Shown in pieces: positions 23,076 to 31,920 of a stretch of DNA of 64,000 bases (position 1 is the stretch's first letter; each line of letters begins with the position of its first letter). Origin of the DNA: Nocardioides cavernae (GTDB taxonomy: Bacteria > Actinomycetota > Actinomycetes > Propionibacteriales > Nocardioidaceae); the NCBI RefSeq assembly GCF_016907475.1, contig NZ_JAFBCA010000001.1:3348001-3412000 (forward strand). The letters are read 5' to 3'. A program made the position numbers and the translations under genes. Under the pieces are notes generated by a model, which had not been told where the DNA came from, did not search any database, and saw only the letters and a list, made by a program, of their open reading frames with translations.

Positions 23076-25802
23076 TCAGTCCGACCCGTCGAGGCGCTCG
23101 GCCAGCTGGCGTCTGGACGAGATGCCGAGCTTGTGGAAGACGTTGCGCAGGTGGTAGTCGACGGTGTTGGGGCTCAGGAACATCGTCGCCCCGATCTCGG
23201 CGTTGGTGCGGCCCGCGGCCGCGAGGCGCGCGACGGTGAGCTGTTGAGCGGTGAGGTCGAGCGGTTCGCGCACGCCGGCTGGAGCGGCCTGGTCGCCGAT
23301 GGCGGTGAGCTCGGCGCGGGCCCGGTGGGCGAAGGCCGGAGCCTGGCCGCGCTCGAAGAGGGCGAGTGCCGCATGGAGCTGCTCCCGGGCGTCGCGGCGG
23401 CGCTTGGAGCGACGCAGCCACTCGCCGTACAGCAGGTGGGCGCGACCCAGCTCGATGGGCACGTCGCCTGCGGCCAGGGCCTCGATCGCCGCGCGGTGGT
23501 GCGGCTCGGCATCCTCCTCGACCAACGCGCGCGAGCGGTGCGCCACCCCCGCGTTCCACGGCGAGCCGTTGACCCTCGCCAGTCCCTCGAGGTGCCGCAC
23601 GTGCGCCGTCGCGTCGGGTGCGCGCCCACTCCGGCAGGCCGCCTCGACGTAGTCGGGCAGCTGCAGGGGCGTGACCTGCAGGAAGGGATCGGCCACCAGG
23701 GGCTCGAGCCGGCGCCGCGCCCCGTCGTAGTCGCCCTCGGCCAGGTCGCGCACCGCCAGGGCGGCCCAGCCGGCCGACCGCACGCCGTCGAAGCCCATCG
23801 AGCCGGCGCCGTCCGCGATCATCTCCACCTGGGCGCGGGGTGCCTCTGCCCAGGCGAGCAGTGCCACGTTGATGACGTGCTCGGCGTCGTAGCCGATGGC
23901 CCGGCGGAGCTCACGCACCTGCTCGATGTACTCGTGCGCGTGCCGCGGCGTGCCACCGGAGAGCTCGGCCAGGGACATGATCCACAGGGTGGTGTCCAGC
24001 AGCTGCAGGGCGCCGGCGTCGCGCGCAGCGGCCGCCGTCCGCTCGAGGCACTCGCGCCGGGCGTGGGCGTCCCACAGCGCCGTCGTCAGCGCCACGCTCG
24101 TGGCGCCGTAACGCAGCAGGCCGGGGGCGTCGAGGTCGAGGATCGCCCTGACCGCGGTGCGCATGACCGGGACGGCCTGCTCGTACGGGAGCAGGATGTG
24201 CGCGCTGAGGCCGCGCAGGATGGTGCTCGCCGTCCCGTCACGCAGCTCCGCACCCTTTCGCAGCCGGGCCCCGAGCTCCGACAGCGTGAGGCCCCGGGCC
24301 AGCCGCTCCGCAGGCAGCGTGTACTCGAACGCCTTGATCAGGGCCTCCTGCTCCAGCGCCGTGTCGTGCCCGTGGAAGCACTCCGCAGCCGACAGCATGG
24401 TCGCGCCCGCCTCCATCAGCGCGGGGTCGGCGGTGAAGAGCGAGATGCTCGCGCGGATCCAGACGAGCCGCCCCCGGGACACGGCGTCGAGCGCGTCCTC
24501 GTCCACGTCGTCGAGGTAGGTCTTGGCGAGCTGGGCCGCTCCTGACCCGAGCGCTGCCTCCGCGGCGTCGACGAGACGGGCGTACTTCACGCGACCGGGC
24601 GGGGTGAGCTCCGACGCCTGGGCCAGCACCCGCGCGCGGGATGCCAGACCGCCTCGTCGACCGGCTGCGTCGGCCACCCGCTCGAGCCGGTCGGCGACGT
24701 CCGCGTCGGTGCCCAGCGTCGCCTTGGCGGCGTGCCACGCCGCCACCTCGACGAGTCCGAGCTGCTCGGCGGCCACCGACAGCGCGCGGTGGGCCCGCCT
24801 GCGTTGGGAGCCCTGGACGGCGTTGTACGCCGCCGAGCGCACCAGAGGGTGCCGGAACTTGATGGTCGCGCCGAGCTCGACGAGGCCCGCCGACTCCGCC
24901 TCCTCGACCGGGTCGTCCGGCAGGCCCCACGCCTGGCCGGCGGCCCGGATCAGGTCGATGTTGCCGGTCGCGTCGGCGGCGGCGATCAGCAGCCAGGTCT
25001 GGAGGTCCGCGGCGAGGTGGCGGATCCGCCTCAGGTAGAGCGCCTCGAGGTGGTGACCGATCGGCAGCGGCTCGTCGGCCAGGCTCACCTCGGTGAGTCG
25101 CCGTGCGCTCAGCTCCTGCGCCAGGTCCACCAGGGCGAGCGGGTTGCCGCCAGTGGCGGTGATGACCTGCGCGGCCGCGGCCGGATCGATCGGCTCGGGG
25201 AGCGACGCCGACAGCAGTCGCTGGGCCGACTCGGTCTCGAGCCCGGCGAGGGGCAGACCGGGAACGCCGGCCAGCTGGGTCGCGACGTGCGCCGTGTCGC
25301 GCCCGGCCAGGACGAGCGCGACCGACTCGGCCTCCAGCCGGCGCGCGACCAGACCGAGGACGTCGAGCGACTCGGGGTCGAGCAGGTGGGCGTCGTCGAT
25401 CACGCACAGCACCGGTTCGACCTCCCCGGCGGCGCCGAGGAGGCCCAGCACCCCGAGACCGACGAGGAAGCGGTCGGGCGGCTCGCCGTCCGTCGCGCCG
25501 GCTGCCACCCGCAGCGCGTGGCGGTGGCTCTCGGGAAGCTCGGAGAGGTAGCCCCGCAACGGGATCGCCAGCCGCTGCACGCCGGCGAAGGGGATCATCG
25601 ACTCCGCCTCGAACCCGTCCACCCTGAGCAGGCGCAGCCCGGCCTGGTCAGACGTCGTGGCATCGAGCAGGGCGGTCTTGCCGATCCCCGGCTCGCCGGT
25701 GACGAGCAGCGCGCCGCCGCGCCCGTTGCGCGCGTGCCCGAGCAGGGCACGCACCCGCTCCCGCTCGACGTGCCGGCCGAGAAGCCCCTCAGCACCCGCC
25801 AC
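23076..25802 (-). CDS. Large ATP-binding LuxR-family (LAL) transcriptional regulator
   Basis: 908 residues. N-terminal AAA-type ATPase: [18 protein letters not shown], Walker [12 protein letters not shown], Walker [15 protein letters not shown]. The middle 500 residues are helical repeats typical of LAL/MalT proteins. The C-terminus is a Lux[24 protein letters not shown], then [23 protein letters not shown] proteins couple ATP binding and an inducer to transcription. It is upstream of and co-oriented with the two hydrolase genes, which are likely targets. GTG start; TAGAGT lies 7 nt upstream (25810-25815), so it may be leaderless. Confidence 0.92.
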   Translation of the reverse strand: MAGAEGLLGRHVERERVRALLGHARNGRGGALLVTGEPGIGKTALLDATTSDQAGLRLLRVDGFEAESMIPFAGVQRLAIPLRGYLSELPESHRHALRVAAGATDGEPPDRFLVGLGVLGLLGAAGEVEPVLCVIDDAHLLDPESLDVLGLVARRLEAESVALVLAGRDTAHVATQLAGVPGLPLAGLETESAQRLLSASLPEPIDPAAAAQVITATGGNPLALVDLAQELSARRLTEVSLADEPLPIGHHLEALYLRRIRHLAADLQTWLLIAAADATGNIDLIRAAGQAWGLPDDPVEEAESAGLVELGATIKFRHPLVRSAAYNAVQGSQRRRAHRALSVAAEQLGLVEVAAWHAAKATLGTDADVADRLERVADAAGRRGGLASRARVLAQASELTPPGRVKYARLVDAAEAALGSGAAQLAKTYLDDVDEDALDAVSRGRLVWIRASISLFTADPALMEAGATMLSAAECFHGHDTALEQEALIKAFEYTLPAERLARGLTLSELGARLRKGAELRDGTASTILRGLSAHILLPYEQAVPVMRTAVRAILDLDAPGLLRYGATSVALTTALWDAHARRECLERTAAAARDAGALQLLDTTLWIMSLAELSGGTPRHAHEYIEQVRELRRAIGYDAEHVINVALLAWAEAPRAQVEMIADGAGSMGFDGVRSAGWAALAVRDLAEGDYDGARRRLEPLVADPFLQVTPLQLPDYVEAACRSGRAPDATAHVRHLEGLARVNGSPWNAGVAHRSRALVEEDAEPHHRAAIEALAAGDVPIELGRAHLLYGEWLRRSKRRRDAREQLHAALALFERGQAPAFAHRARAELTAIGDQAAPAGVREPLDLTAQQLTVARLAAAGRTNAEIGATMFLSPNTVDYHLRNVFHKLGISSRRQLAERLDGSD

Positions 25803-25921
25803 CCTGCTGACTCTAGCGAGATGAAGTCAGGGCACGCCAGCGCTGGTACAGACCTGTCCACGTCGCGGGTCGATGTCCCGGGTGGCGCGAGGTGCGGGCG
25901 ACCCGCCCCCGAGATGACCGA

Positions 25922-25949
25922 AGTCCCGGACCCCCATGGGCCCGGGACT
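25922..25949 (-). terminator. Terminator of the HesB-like gene
   Basis: Eight-bp perfect arms AGTCCCGG / CCGGGACT, 12-nt loop, 24 bp downstream of the stop at 25974. The rest of the 171-bp gap to the LAL gene shows no feature except that gene's -10 hexamer. Confidence 0.55.
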
Positions 25950-25973
25950 CCGTCGGTCGGTGTCAGTCGTGCG

Positions 25974-26249
25974 TCAGGCCTGCTGGCCCAGCGCGAACTG
26001 GATGGTGCCGTCCTCGTCCACGCCGCCGTCCAGCACCTTGTCGGAGAGGAACTCCGACGCGGGTCCGTCGACGTAGACGGTCGCGCCGTCCTGCTCGATG
26101 ACCTGGTCCTCGCTCTCGGCGTGGTCGGCCGGGCTCACGGACAGGGACTCCCCGTCCACCTCGGTGGCGATGCGGAGGGCAGTGATCTCGGGCACCTCGT
26201 CGGCGAGCTGCTTCACGATGTCGGTCACGTTCTCGGTGAGAGCAAGCAT
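25974..26249 (-). CDS. HesB/IscA-like protein lacking cysteines
   Basis: 91 residues from ATG 26249 (AGGAG at a good distance). The pattern LTENVTDIVKQLADEVPEIT, ALRIATEVDGESLSVSP, QVIEQDGATVYVDGPASEFL and LDGGVDEDGTIQFALGQ follows the HesB-like/IscA beta fold. The three Cys that bind iron-sulphur clusters in true IscA are absent: the protein has no Cys at all. It cannot be a classical A-type carrier. Actinobacteria have such adhesion-like HesB relatives of unknown role. Divergent from the acyltransferase gene. Confidence 0.75.
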   Translation of the reverse strand: MLALTENVTDIVKQLADEVPEITALRIATEVDGESLSVSPADHAESEDQVIEQDGATVYVDGPASEFLSDKVLDGGVDEDGTIQFALGQQA

Positions 26250-26425
26250 GGCTCTCCTTCCGAATGGAGAATGTGTCCCCCTCACCATTGCTCGGACCCG
26301 GCGCGCACGCAAACCGTGGATCAGGGCGATTCCTCCCGGCCCACCGGGACTCGTGACCCATGACACAGGCACCGCCCGCCACCACTGTGAAGATCCACTG
26401 ATGGCACGGGTCCCTGGAGGTCGTC

Positions 26426-28519
26426 ATGGCCCACGACCGTCCGCAGCAGCGGCGGAGTCGAAGGACGCACGTTCCTGCCCTCGACGGCGTACGGGCCGTG
26501 GCCGTGGCAGCCGTGCTCGCGTTCCACGGCGGGTTGCCCGGCGCGAGCGGCGGCTTCGTCGGCGTGGATGCCTTCTTCGTGCTCTCCGGCTACCTCATCA
26601 CCGCGCTGCTGCTGACCGAGTGGACCCGCAACGGCGGCAGGATCGACCTCGCGGCCTTCTGGGGGCGTCGCGCGCGCCGGCTGCTGCCGGCTCTGCTCCT
26701 GGTGGTGACGGCTGTCGCGATCGGTGCGCGTTCGTTGCTCCCACCCGAGGAGGTCCGGCTGCTGCGCGGCGACGGCATCGCTGCCCTCTTCTACGTCGCG
26801 AACTGGCGGATGATCCTCCGCGGGGGCGACTACTTCGCGCAGACCGCGGCACCGTCACCGCTGGAGCACACCTGGTCCCTGGGCATCGAGGAGCAGTTCT
26901 ACCTCGTGTGGCCGCTGGTGCTGTGCATCGGCCTCTGGAGCCGACGGCCCGGAGCCTCGCTGCAGCCCCGCCTGTGGATGCTCGTCGCCGTCTGCCTCGT
27001 CGGTGCTGCTGCCTCGACGGCTGCGCTCGCTGCGACGTACGCCGTCGGTGATCCCGGACGCGCCTACTACGGCACCGACACCCGCGGGGCGGCCATCCTC
27101 GTCGGGGCCGGTCTCGCCGCACTGCTGGCGGTCCGGGACCAGCAGGGTCGGGAGGCAGGCGGGGTGGCCGCTCCCCTGTCGATCTCGACCCGCTGGGGGC
27201 GAACGACCCTGGGCGGGTTGGCGGCGATCGCGGTGGTCGGCCTGGCGTGGGCCGCGACGCACGTGTCCGGCGGCGACCGCGGACTCTACGGCGGGGGCAT
27301 GGCCGCCGTCGCGCTCGCTGTCGCGGTGGTGGTGGCGCACGTGGTGCTGGTCCCCTCGGGATGGTCGGCGCGCGCGCTGTCGATGCGACCGCTCCCCGCC
27401 CTCGGGCTGATCTCGTACGGCGTCTACCTCTGGCACTGGCCGGTGTTCATCGCCGCCAACGCCGCCCGGACCGGCCTCGAGGGCCTGCCCCTCTTCGCTG
27501 CGCGTTGCATGGTGACCCTGGCCCTCGCCACCCTCTCCTACGTGCTCGTCGAGCGGCCCGTCCAGCTCCGCGTGCGTGTCCGGCGTCCGGCCCTCGCCAT
27601 CACCGGGGCGGGCGTCGCCGCCGCGGCCGGCGCCGCCGTGCTCGTGCCGTTGACGGCCGTGCCGCTCGGGCCCGCTGTCGCTCGAGACTCCTCCGTGTCC
27701 GAGGTGGTCGACCGTTTCGTTGCCGGTGATGGACGATCCGGCAACCTCGTCGGCGACCTGTGGAGCGACCCGGCCGCGCGGACCACCGAGCCGAGCGCGT
27801 CTCCGGAGCGGCGGCCGTCGCCGCGGCTCCACCACCGTCGGCCCGGACGACCGATCGTGGTAGACGTCTTCGGGGACTCCGTCGCCTGGACACTGGTCAC
27901 CTACCTCCCGAGCCACCCCGAGCTCGACGTGCGCGACCGCACGCTGATGGGGTGCGGGATCAGCCGGACCGCCCCGTTCCGCTACGCCGGGCGCCACCAC
28001 GCCGGGCTCATGCCCGCCTGCCGGAGCTGGCCCCGGATCTGGCAGGCCGCCGTGGCTCGCGACGACCCCGACGTCGCGCTGATCCTGGTCGGGCGGTGGG
28101 AGACCATGGACCGGGTCCTCGACGGGCGGTGGACCCACGTCGGCGATCCGGCGTTCGACGCGCACCTGCGCTCGGAGCTCGAGCTGGCGATCCGACTGGC
28201 TGGGGCGGGGGGCGCGCACGTGCTGCTCGCCACCGAGCCGTACAACCGGCGCTGGGAGCAGCTCGACGGGAGCCTCTATCCCGAGGACGAGCCCGAGCGG
28301 GTGGCTGCGTGGAACCACCTGCTCCGCGCTGTCGCGCGTGACCACCCGGCCGTCGAGGTCGTCGAGCTCGGGGCCCGCGTCTCTCCCGAAGGTCGCTTCT
28401 CGTGGACCGCAGGGGGCTACCAGGTCCGGTCCGACGGGCTGCACCTCACGCCGTCAGGCGTCCAGGGCTGGATCGCTCCCTGGCTCCTCCCGCAGCTGGT
28501 CGCCGCGGTGCCCGACTGA
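26426..28519 (+). CDS. Acyltransferase 3 with C-terminal SGNH domain (OafA-like)
   Basis: 697 residues. Residues 15-395 are the ten-span acyltransferase-3 domain: VPALDGVRAVAVAAVLAFHG with its catalytic His region, GGFVGVDAFFVLSGYLIT, EHTWSLGIEEQFYLVWPLVL and LISYGVYLWHWPVFI. After a Pro/Arg-rich linker, the SGNH domain (about 475-697) has VDVFGDSVAWTL (Ser) and DGLHLTPSGVQGW (Asp-His). Such fusions acetylate surface polysaccharide or peptidoglycan sugars. ATG 26426 follows GGAGG by 5 nt. It sits alone, so the acceptor is unknown. Confidence 0.9.
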   Translation: MAHDRPQQRRSRRTHVPALDGVRAVAVAAVLAFHGGLPGASGGFVGVDAFFVLSGYLITALLLTEWTRNGGRIDLAAFWGRRARRLLPALLLVVTAVAIGARSLLPPEEVRLLRGDGIAALFYVANWRMILRGGDYFAQTAAPSPLEHTWSLGIEEQFYLVWPLVLCIGLWSRRPGASLQPRLWMLVAVCLVGAAASTAALAATYAVGDPGRAYYGTDTRGAAILVGAGLAALLAVRDQQGREAGGVAAPLSISTRWGRTTLGGLAAIAVVGLAWAATHVSGGDRGLYGGGMAAVALAVAVVVAHVVLVPSGWSARALSMRPLPALGLISYGVYLWHWPVFIAANAARTGLEGLPLFAARCMVTLALATLSYVLVERPVQLRVRVRRPALAITGAGVAAAAGAAVLVPLTAVPLGPAVARDSSVSEVVDRFVAGDGRSGNLVGDLWSDPAARTTEPSASPERRPSPRLHHRRPGRPIVVDVFGDSVAWTLVTYLPSHPELDVRDRTLMGCGISRTAPFRYAGRHHAGLMPACRSWPRIWQAAVARDDPDVALILVGRWETMDRVLDGRWTHVGDPAFDAHLRSELELAIRLAGAGGAHVLLATEPYNRRWEQLDGSLYPEDEPERVAAWNHLLRAVARDHPAVEVVELGARVSPEGRFSWTAGGYQVRSDGLHLTPSGVQGWIAPWLLPQLVAAVPD

Positions 28520-28553
28520 CGACCGCTCGGACCCGGGGACGCTGCCGTGGTCG

Positions 28554-28639
28554 ACATCCGCCGCACGTGTCCGACTTCCGGCCCTCGGTCCGCCGATCCG
28601 AGGGCAACATCTGCCGCACGTGTCCGACTTCCGGCCCTC
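28554..28639. repeat. 33-bp direct repeat with a hairpin between the copies
   Basis: Copies at 28554-28586 and 28607-28639 differ at one base (ACATC[C/T]GCCGCACGTG, then TCCGACTTCCGGCCCTC). Between and overlapping them GCCCTCGG (28581-28588) and CCGAGGGC (28598-28605) form an 8-bp hairpin that may end the acyltransferase transcript. The 265-bp gap holds nothing else recognised. The ATCTGCCGC start resembles the dispersed repeat core. Confidence 0.65.
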
Positions 28640-28783
28640 CCGACTGCCGGTCGGCGCCGGCGCATTCCTTCTCCGCAATCTGGCACTGCTCGGTCGCCGG
28701 TTCGCCTGCCGGGCGTGGCCTAGGGTGACCCCGTTCTGATGGACCGGGTCGCGACCAGGGTCGCCGTCGAAGGAGGCCAACGC

Positions 28784-29452
28784 ATGCAGCTGCTCGCCGT
28801 GATCGTCCCGCCACCGGAGGTGGTCCGGGACGCTCTCGAGGCTGCGCAGGCCCTGTGGGCGCCGGCGCCGGCGACGAACGACGAACCGGCCCGCGGCCTC
28901 CTGGACCGGATCCGTGGCCGACGACGGGGCGCCTCGTCCACCGCGCCGGGCATCGCCCTCCGTCCGGTCTCGCCGGACGCCGTGTTCGTGCACCTGGCCA
29001 AGTTCGGCAACGTCGCCGGGGACGACGCCGAGGGTCTCGCCCGGGCCCTCGCAGCGGTGGCCGGAACCTGGCCGGCACCCGTGCTCCACACGACCGGGGT
29101 GAGCGTGTCGGAGTCCGAGCCCCACGCCGTGACGGCCCAGCTCGGCGGCGACGTCGACGCGCTGCGCGACATCTACGGCAACGTCAACGAGGTCGCGCGC
29201 CAGCAGCGGTTCTTCCTCGACCGACGCAGCTTCCGCAGCGAGCTCGTCGTCGGCTCCGTCGAGGGTGAGGACGGCACCCCGGTCCCCGCCACCGTCGCGG
29301 GCGCGGAGGCACCCCACGCCGGTCCGACCTGGTCGCCGTCCCACGTCACGCTGGCCCGAGCGTCGTTCGGCGCGTCCGGGACGACGTACTCGGAGCTCGC
29401 GCAGGTCGAGCTCGCCGGCGTCGCGGAGATCCGCCCGGGCACCGGGGACTGA
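28784..29452 (+). CDS. 2'-5' RNA ligase (LigT)-superfamily-like protein
   Basis: 222 residues from ATG 28784 (AAGGAGG 7 nt upstream; the longer frame from 28739 is not needed). MQLLAVIVPPPEVVRDALE opens the first lobe; AVFVHLAKFGNVAGDD and WSPSHVTLARASFG occupy the places of the two H-x-T/S-x motifs of the 2H phosphoesterases. The second motif (HVTL) is intact; in the first the Thr is replaced by Ala (HLAK). Activity may therefore be altered. A Arg-rich insert lies at 45-70. Fold assignment by pattern only. Confidence 0.6.
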   Translation: MQLLAVIVPPPEVVRDALEAAQALWAPAPATNDEPARGLLDRIRGRRRGASSTAPGIALRPVSPDAVFVHLAKFGNVAGDDAEGLARALAAVAGTWPAPVLHTTGVSVSESEPHAVTAQLGGDVDALRDIYGNVNEVARQQRFFLDRRSFRSELVVGSVEGEDGTPVPATVAGAEAPHAGPTWSPSHVTLARASFGASGTTYSELAQVELAGVAEIRPGTGD

Positions 29453-29513
29453 GCTGTCGATCCCGCCTCGGCGTACCCGTCATCGTGGTGACGACACCTG
29501 AGAGGAAGAACCG

Positions 29514-29867
29514 ATGACCGAGTACGTCCTCCTGTTCCCGGCCGACGACGATGCCGCGTGGCAGCGCGCCACCGACGCCGACCGGCAGGTCACGTTCGAC
29601 ACCGACGCCGAGTTCGCCCGGCTGCTGCGCGCGAGTGGAGGTGCCATCACCGGGGGCGCCGCGCTGGGCGCCAGCAGCGAGACGCGGACGCTGCGGCGCG
29701 GCCCGGACGGTCCCCTGGTCACCGACGGCCCGTACGCCGAGACGGTGGAGCAGATCTCCGGGTTCTTCCTTGTCACGTGCGACGACCACGATGCCCTCGT
29801 CGAGGCCGCACAGGTCCTCACCCGCTCGCACCCCGTCGTGGAGATCCGTCCGGTCGCCGACGACTGA
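29514..29867 (+). CDS. YCII/DGPF-domain protein (no sigma partner)
   Basis: 117 residues; MTEYVLLFPADDDAAWQRAT, ETRTLRRGPDGPLVTDGPYA, ETVEQISGFFLVTCDD. The DGPYAE motif matches the sigma-linked paralogue at 4167 (VDGPYAEGKE). No ECF gene is adjacent; the next gene is a convergent peptidase with 6 bp between stops. AGAGGAAG precedes the ATG. It could answer to the ECF42-like factor at 4565 in trans. Confidence 0.88.
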   Translation: MTEYVLLFPADDDAAWQRATDADRQVTFDTDAEFARLLRASGGAITGGAALGASSETRTLRRGPDGPLVTDGPYAETVEQISGFFLVTCDDHDALVEAAQVLTRSHPVVEIRPVADD

Positions 29868-29873
29868 GGCTGG

Positions 29874-31415
29874 CTACCAGCTCGTGGGCTTCTCCGGGGC
29901 GAACAGCCAGGTGTGGAAGAACGCCGAGAGGTCCTGGCCCGACTCCTCCTCGAAGACCGCGATGAAGTCGTCGGTGGTCCCGGTCGAGTCGTCGTAGCGC
30001 CGGAGCCACTCGCGCGTCGCGGCGAAGAACACCTCGTCGCCCACCTTCGTCCGCAGCGCGTGCAGCGTGCCCGCGCCGCGGTTGTAGACCTGCGTCGCGA
30101 AGAGCCCGAGCGCGCCCGGGTCGGCGATGGGCAGCGCCCAGTACGCCGGCGTGCGCGCGGGGGCGTACCAGTTGGCGAACGCCTGCTGCGCGGTGGTGCC
30201 GCCGTTCTCCTCGGTCCACATCCAGGCCGCGTAGGTCGCCCAACCCTCGTTGAGCCAGATGTGGCGCCACTCGTCCGGGCTGACCGCGTTGCCGAGCCAC
30301 TGGTGCGCGAGCTCGTGCGCGACCGTGCCCTGGCCGGCCGAGCTTGAGTAGACCGGACGCGTCTGCGTCTCGAGCGCGTAGCCCACGCTGTCGTTGTCGA
30401 CGATCGAGCCGAACGAGTTGAACGGGTAGGCCCCGAACCGGGACTCGAAGAAGTCGATCATGCGCGGCTGCAACGCCAGGCTGGCGTTGGTCGCGGCCAA
30501 CGCGTTGCCCGCGATCTTGCTGTCGACGAAGTCCAGGATCGGCACCCCGCTCGCCGACATCGTCACGGGTCGCTGGACGAAGTCGCCGACCGAGGCGGTG
30601 GTGAGATAGCTGGCCTGCTGGTCGGGAGCCTCCCAGGACCAGGTGGTCCGGCCACCGGCGGTCACGGGGTCCCCGTCCGGCAGGCCGTTCGCCACGGCGG
30701 TCTTCCCGGCCGGCACCGTGATCTCGAAGCTGTAGGTCGCCTTGTCCCTCGGGTGGTCACTGACCGGGTACCACGTCATCGACCCCTCCGGCTCGCCGAC
30801 CACCATCGCGCCGTCGCGCGTCGTCACCCAGCCGTAGAGCGCTCCCTCGATGTCGGTCGGGCGCGTGGTCTCGCCGCCGTAGGTGACGACGACCCGCGCC
30901 GACTGCCCTGCCTTGAGCTTGGGTCGGGGTTGCACGGTCAGCTCCCACTGGCGGGCCGCGGCGTCCTGCACGTGCCAGTACGCCGCTCCCTCGACCTCCG
31001 CCCCGTCCGCGGGCGGCGCGATGCCGGTGGCCCGCTTCCCGTTGATGGTCAGCGCCGACACCGTCATGCCGCGCAGGTCGAGGTTGAACCGGTCGAGGTC
31101 CTGGCGCGCGACGAGGTCGATCGTCGCCACACCGTCCAGGCGGCCACGGATCTGCGCGAGCGGCGTCGGCGGGACCGTCGCCGTCGGGGGCTCGTAGTCG
31201 ATGTCGAGGTCGTAGTGGGAAACGTCGTAGCCCCCGTTGCCCGCTCGGGGGAAGTAGGGGTCTCCGGCTCCGTCCGCGCCGGCGGTGAACCGCGGGCCAC
31301 CGGGCGCGCGCGCTCCTGGCTCAGCTGGCGCGGCGCCCGCCCCGACCGAGGCGAGGACGGCCGCGGCGAGGCTCGCCGAGGCCAGGATCCGGGATGTCCG
31401 GGCGAGAGTTCCCAT
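29874..31415 (-). CDS. Secreted M1-family zinc metallopeptidase
   Basis: 513 residues with a signal peptide (MGTLARTSRILASASLAA...). The zinc site is HELAHQWLGN with His 367 and His 371, followed by WLNEGWATYAAW, whose Glu lies 19 residues after the second His. The exopeptidase-type upstream motif is GYALETQTRPVYS, in place of GAMEN, as in other small actinobacterial M1 proteins. The N-terminal beta domain starts YDVSHYDLDIDYEPPTA. Only the N-terminal and catalytic domains are present; the ERAP1-like C-terminal domain is missing. Start at ATG 31415 gives a proper signal peptide. Confidence 0.92.
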   Translation of the reverse strand: MGTLARTSRILASASLAAAVLASVGAGAAPAEPGARAPGGPRFTAGADGAGDPYFPRAGNGGYDVSHYDLDIDYEPPTATVPPTPLAQIRGRLDGVATIDLVARQDLDRFNLDLRGMTVSALTINGKRATGIAPPADGAEVEGAAYWHVQDAAARQWELTVQPRPKLKAGQSARVVVTYGGETTRPTDIEGALYGWVTTRDGAMVVGEPEGSMTWYPVSDHPRDKATYSFEITVPAGKTAVANGLPDGDPVTAGGRTTWSWEAPDQQASYLTTASVGDFVQRPVTMSASGVPILDFVDSKIAGNALAATNASLALQPRMIDFFESRFGAYPFNSFGSIVDNDSVGYALETQTRPVYSSSAGQGTVAHELAHQWLGNAVSPDEWRHIWLNEGWATYAAWMWTEENGGTTAQQAFANWYAPARTPAYWALPIADPGALGLFATQVYNRGAGTLHALRTKVGDEVFFAATREWLRRYDDSTGTTDDFIAVFEEESGQDLSAFFHTWLFAPEKPTSW

Positions 31416-31540
31416 GGCTCGAGCCTCCAGTCGTGGGGCGCAGCTGCTCCCGCGACAGTACGGCGCGCGCTGCCGCGAGGGCGTCGCCCAAGTTGAGGAT
31501 GTGCGGTCCACGCTGCGGGAGCGACGTGCGCAGGGTCCGG

Positions 31541-31765
31541 TCACGCGGCCGGCGCGGTCTCCAGCTCGCAGATCCGTGCCCGCAGGCTCGCCTCGGCCAG
31601 CCGCCACAGCGTGGCGGAGTGTGCGTGGCGGTGCTGCACGGCGGTGCCGGGACGCGCCCGGTCGCGACAGGCCTCCTGCTCCTCCGCGCGCTGGGCGAAG
31701 GCCTCGGCGGCGCGAGACAGCTCACGGATCACCGTGGCCGTCCCGTCGAGCATCACCGCTGTCAT
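31541..31765 (-). CDS. Hypothetical small protein, 74 residues
   Basis: ATG 31765 opens MTAVMLDGTATVIRELSRAA, with helix-rich EAFAQRAEEQEACRDRARPG, and LWRLAEASLRARICELETAP. A mostly alpha-helical soluble peptide with two cysteines; no family. It lies alone between the M1 gene and lhr with its own strand. Codon use looks normal but there is no clear ribosome site. Confidence 0.45.
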   Translation of the reverse strand: MTAVMLDGTATVIRELSRAAEAFAQRAEEQEACRDRARPGTAVQHRHAHSATLWRLAEASLRARICELETAPAA

Positions 31766-31920
31766 GCCGACAGCGTGCACGCTCGTCCGGTCGAGGTCGG
31801 CCTCCGCGCGCCAACATGCCCGATTTGGTGGCCCGGCGCCGAAGAATCAGCGGCCGGACGGGCCAGCCAGCCCCCAAAGGACGGAGACCGTTGTCGGGCC
31901 CCGGTGCAAGACTGCAGGGC

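Noticed and set aside
28402..28728. Plus-strand ORF covering the 33-bp repeats
   Set aside because: It begins inside the acyltransferase gene in another frame and consists of repeat-derived peptide; no ribosome site.
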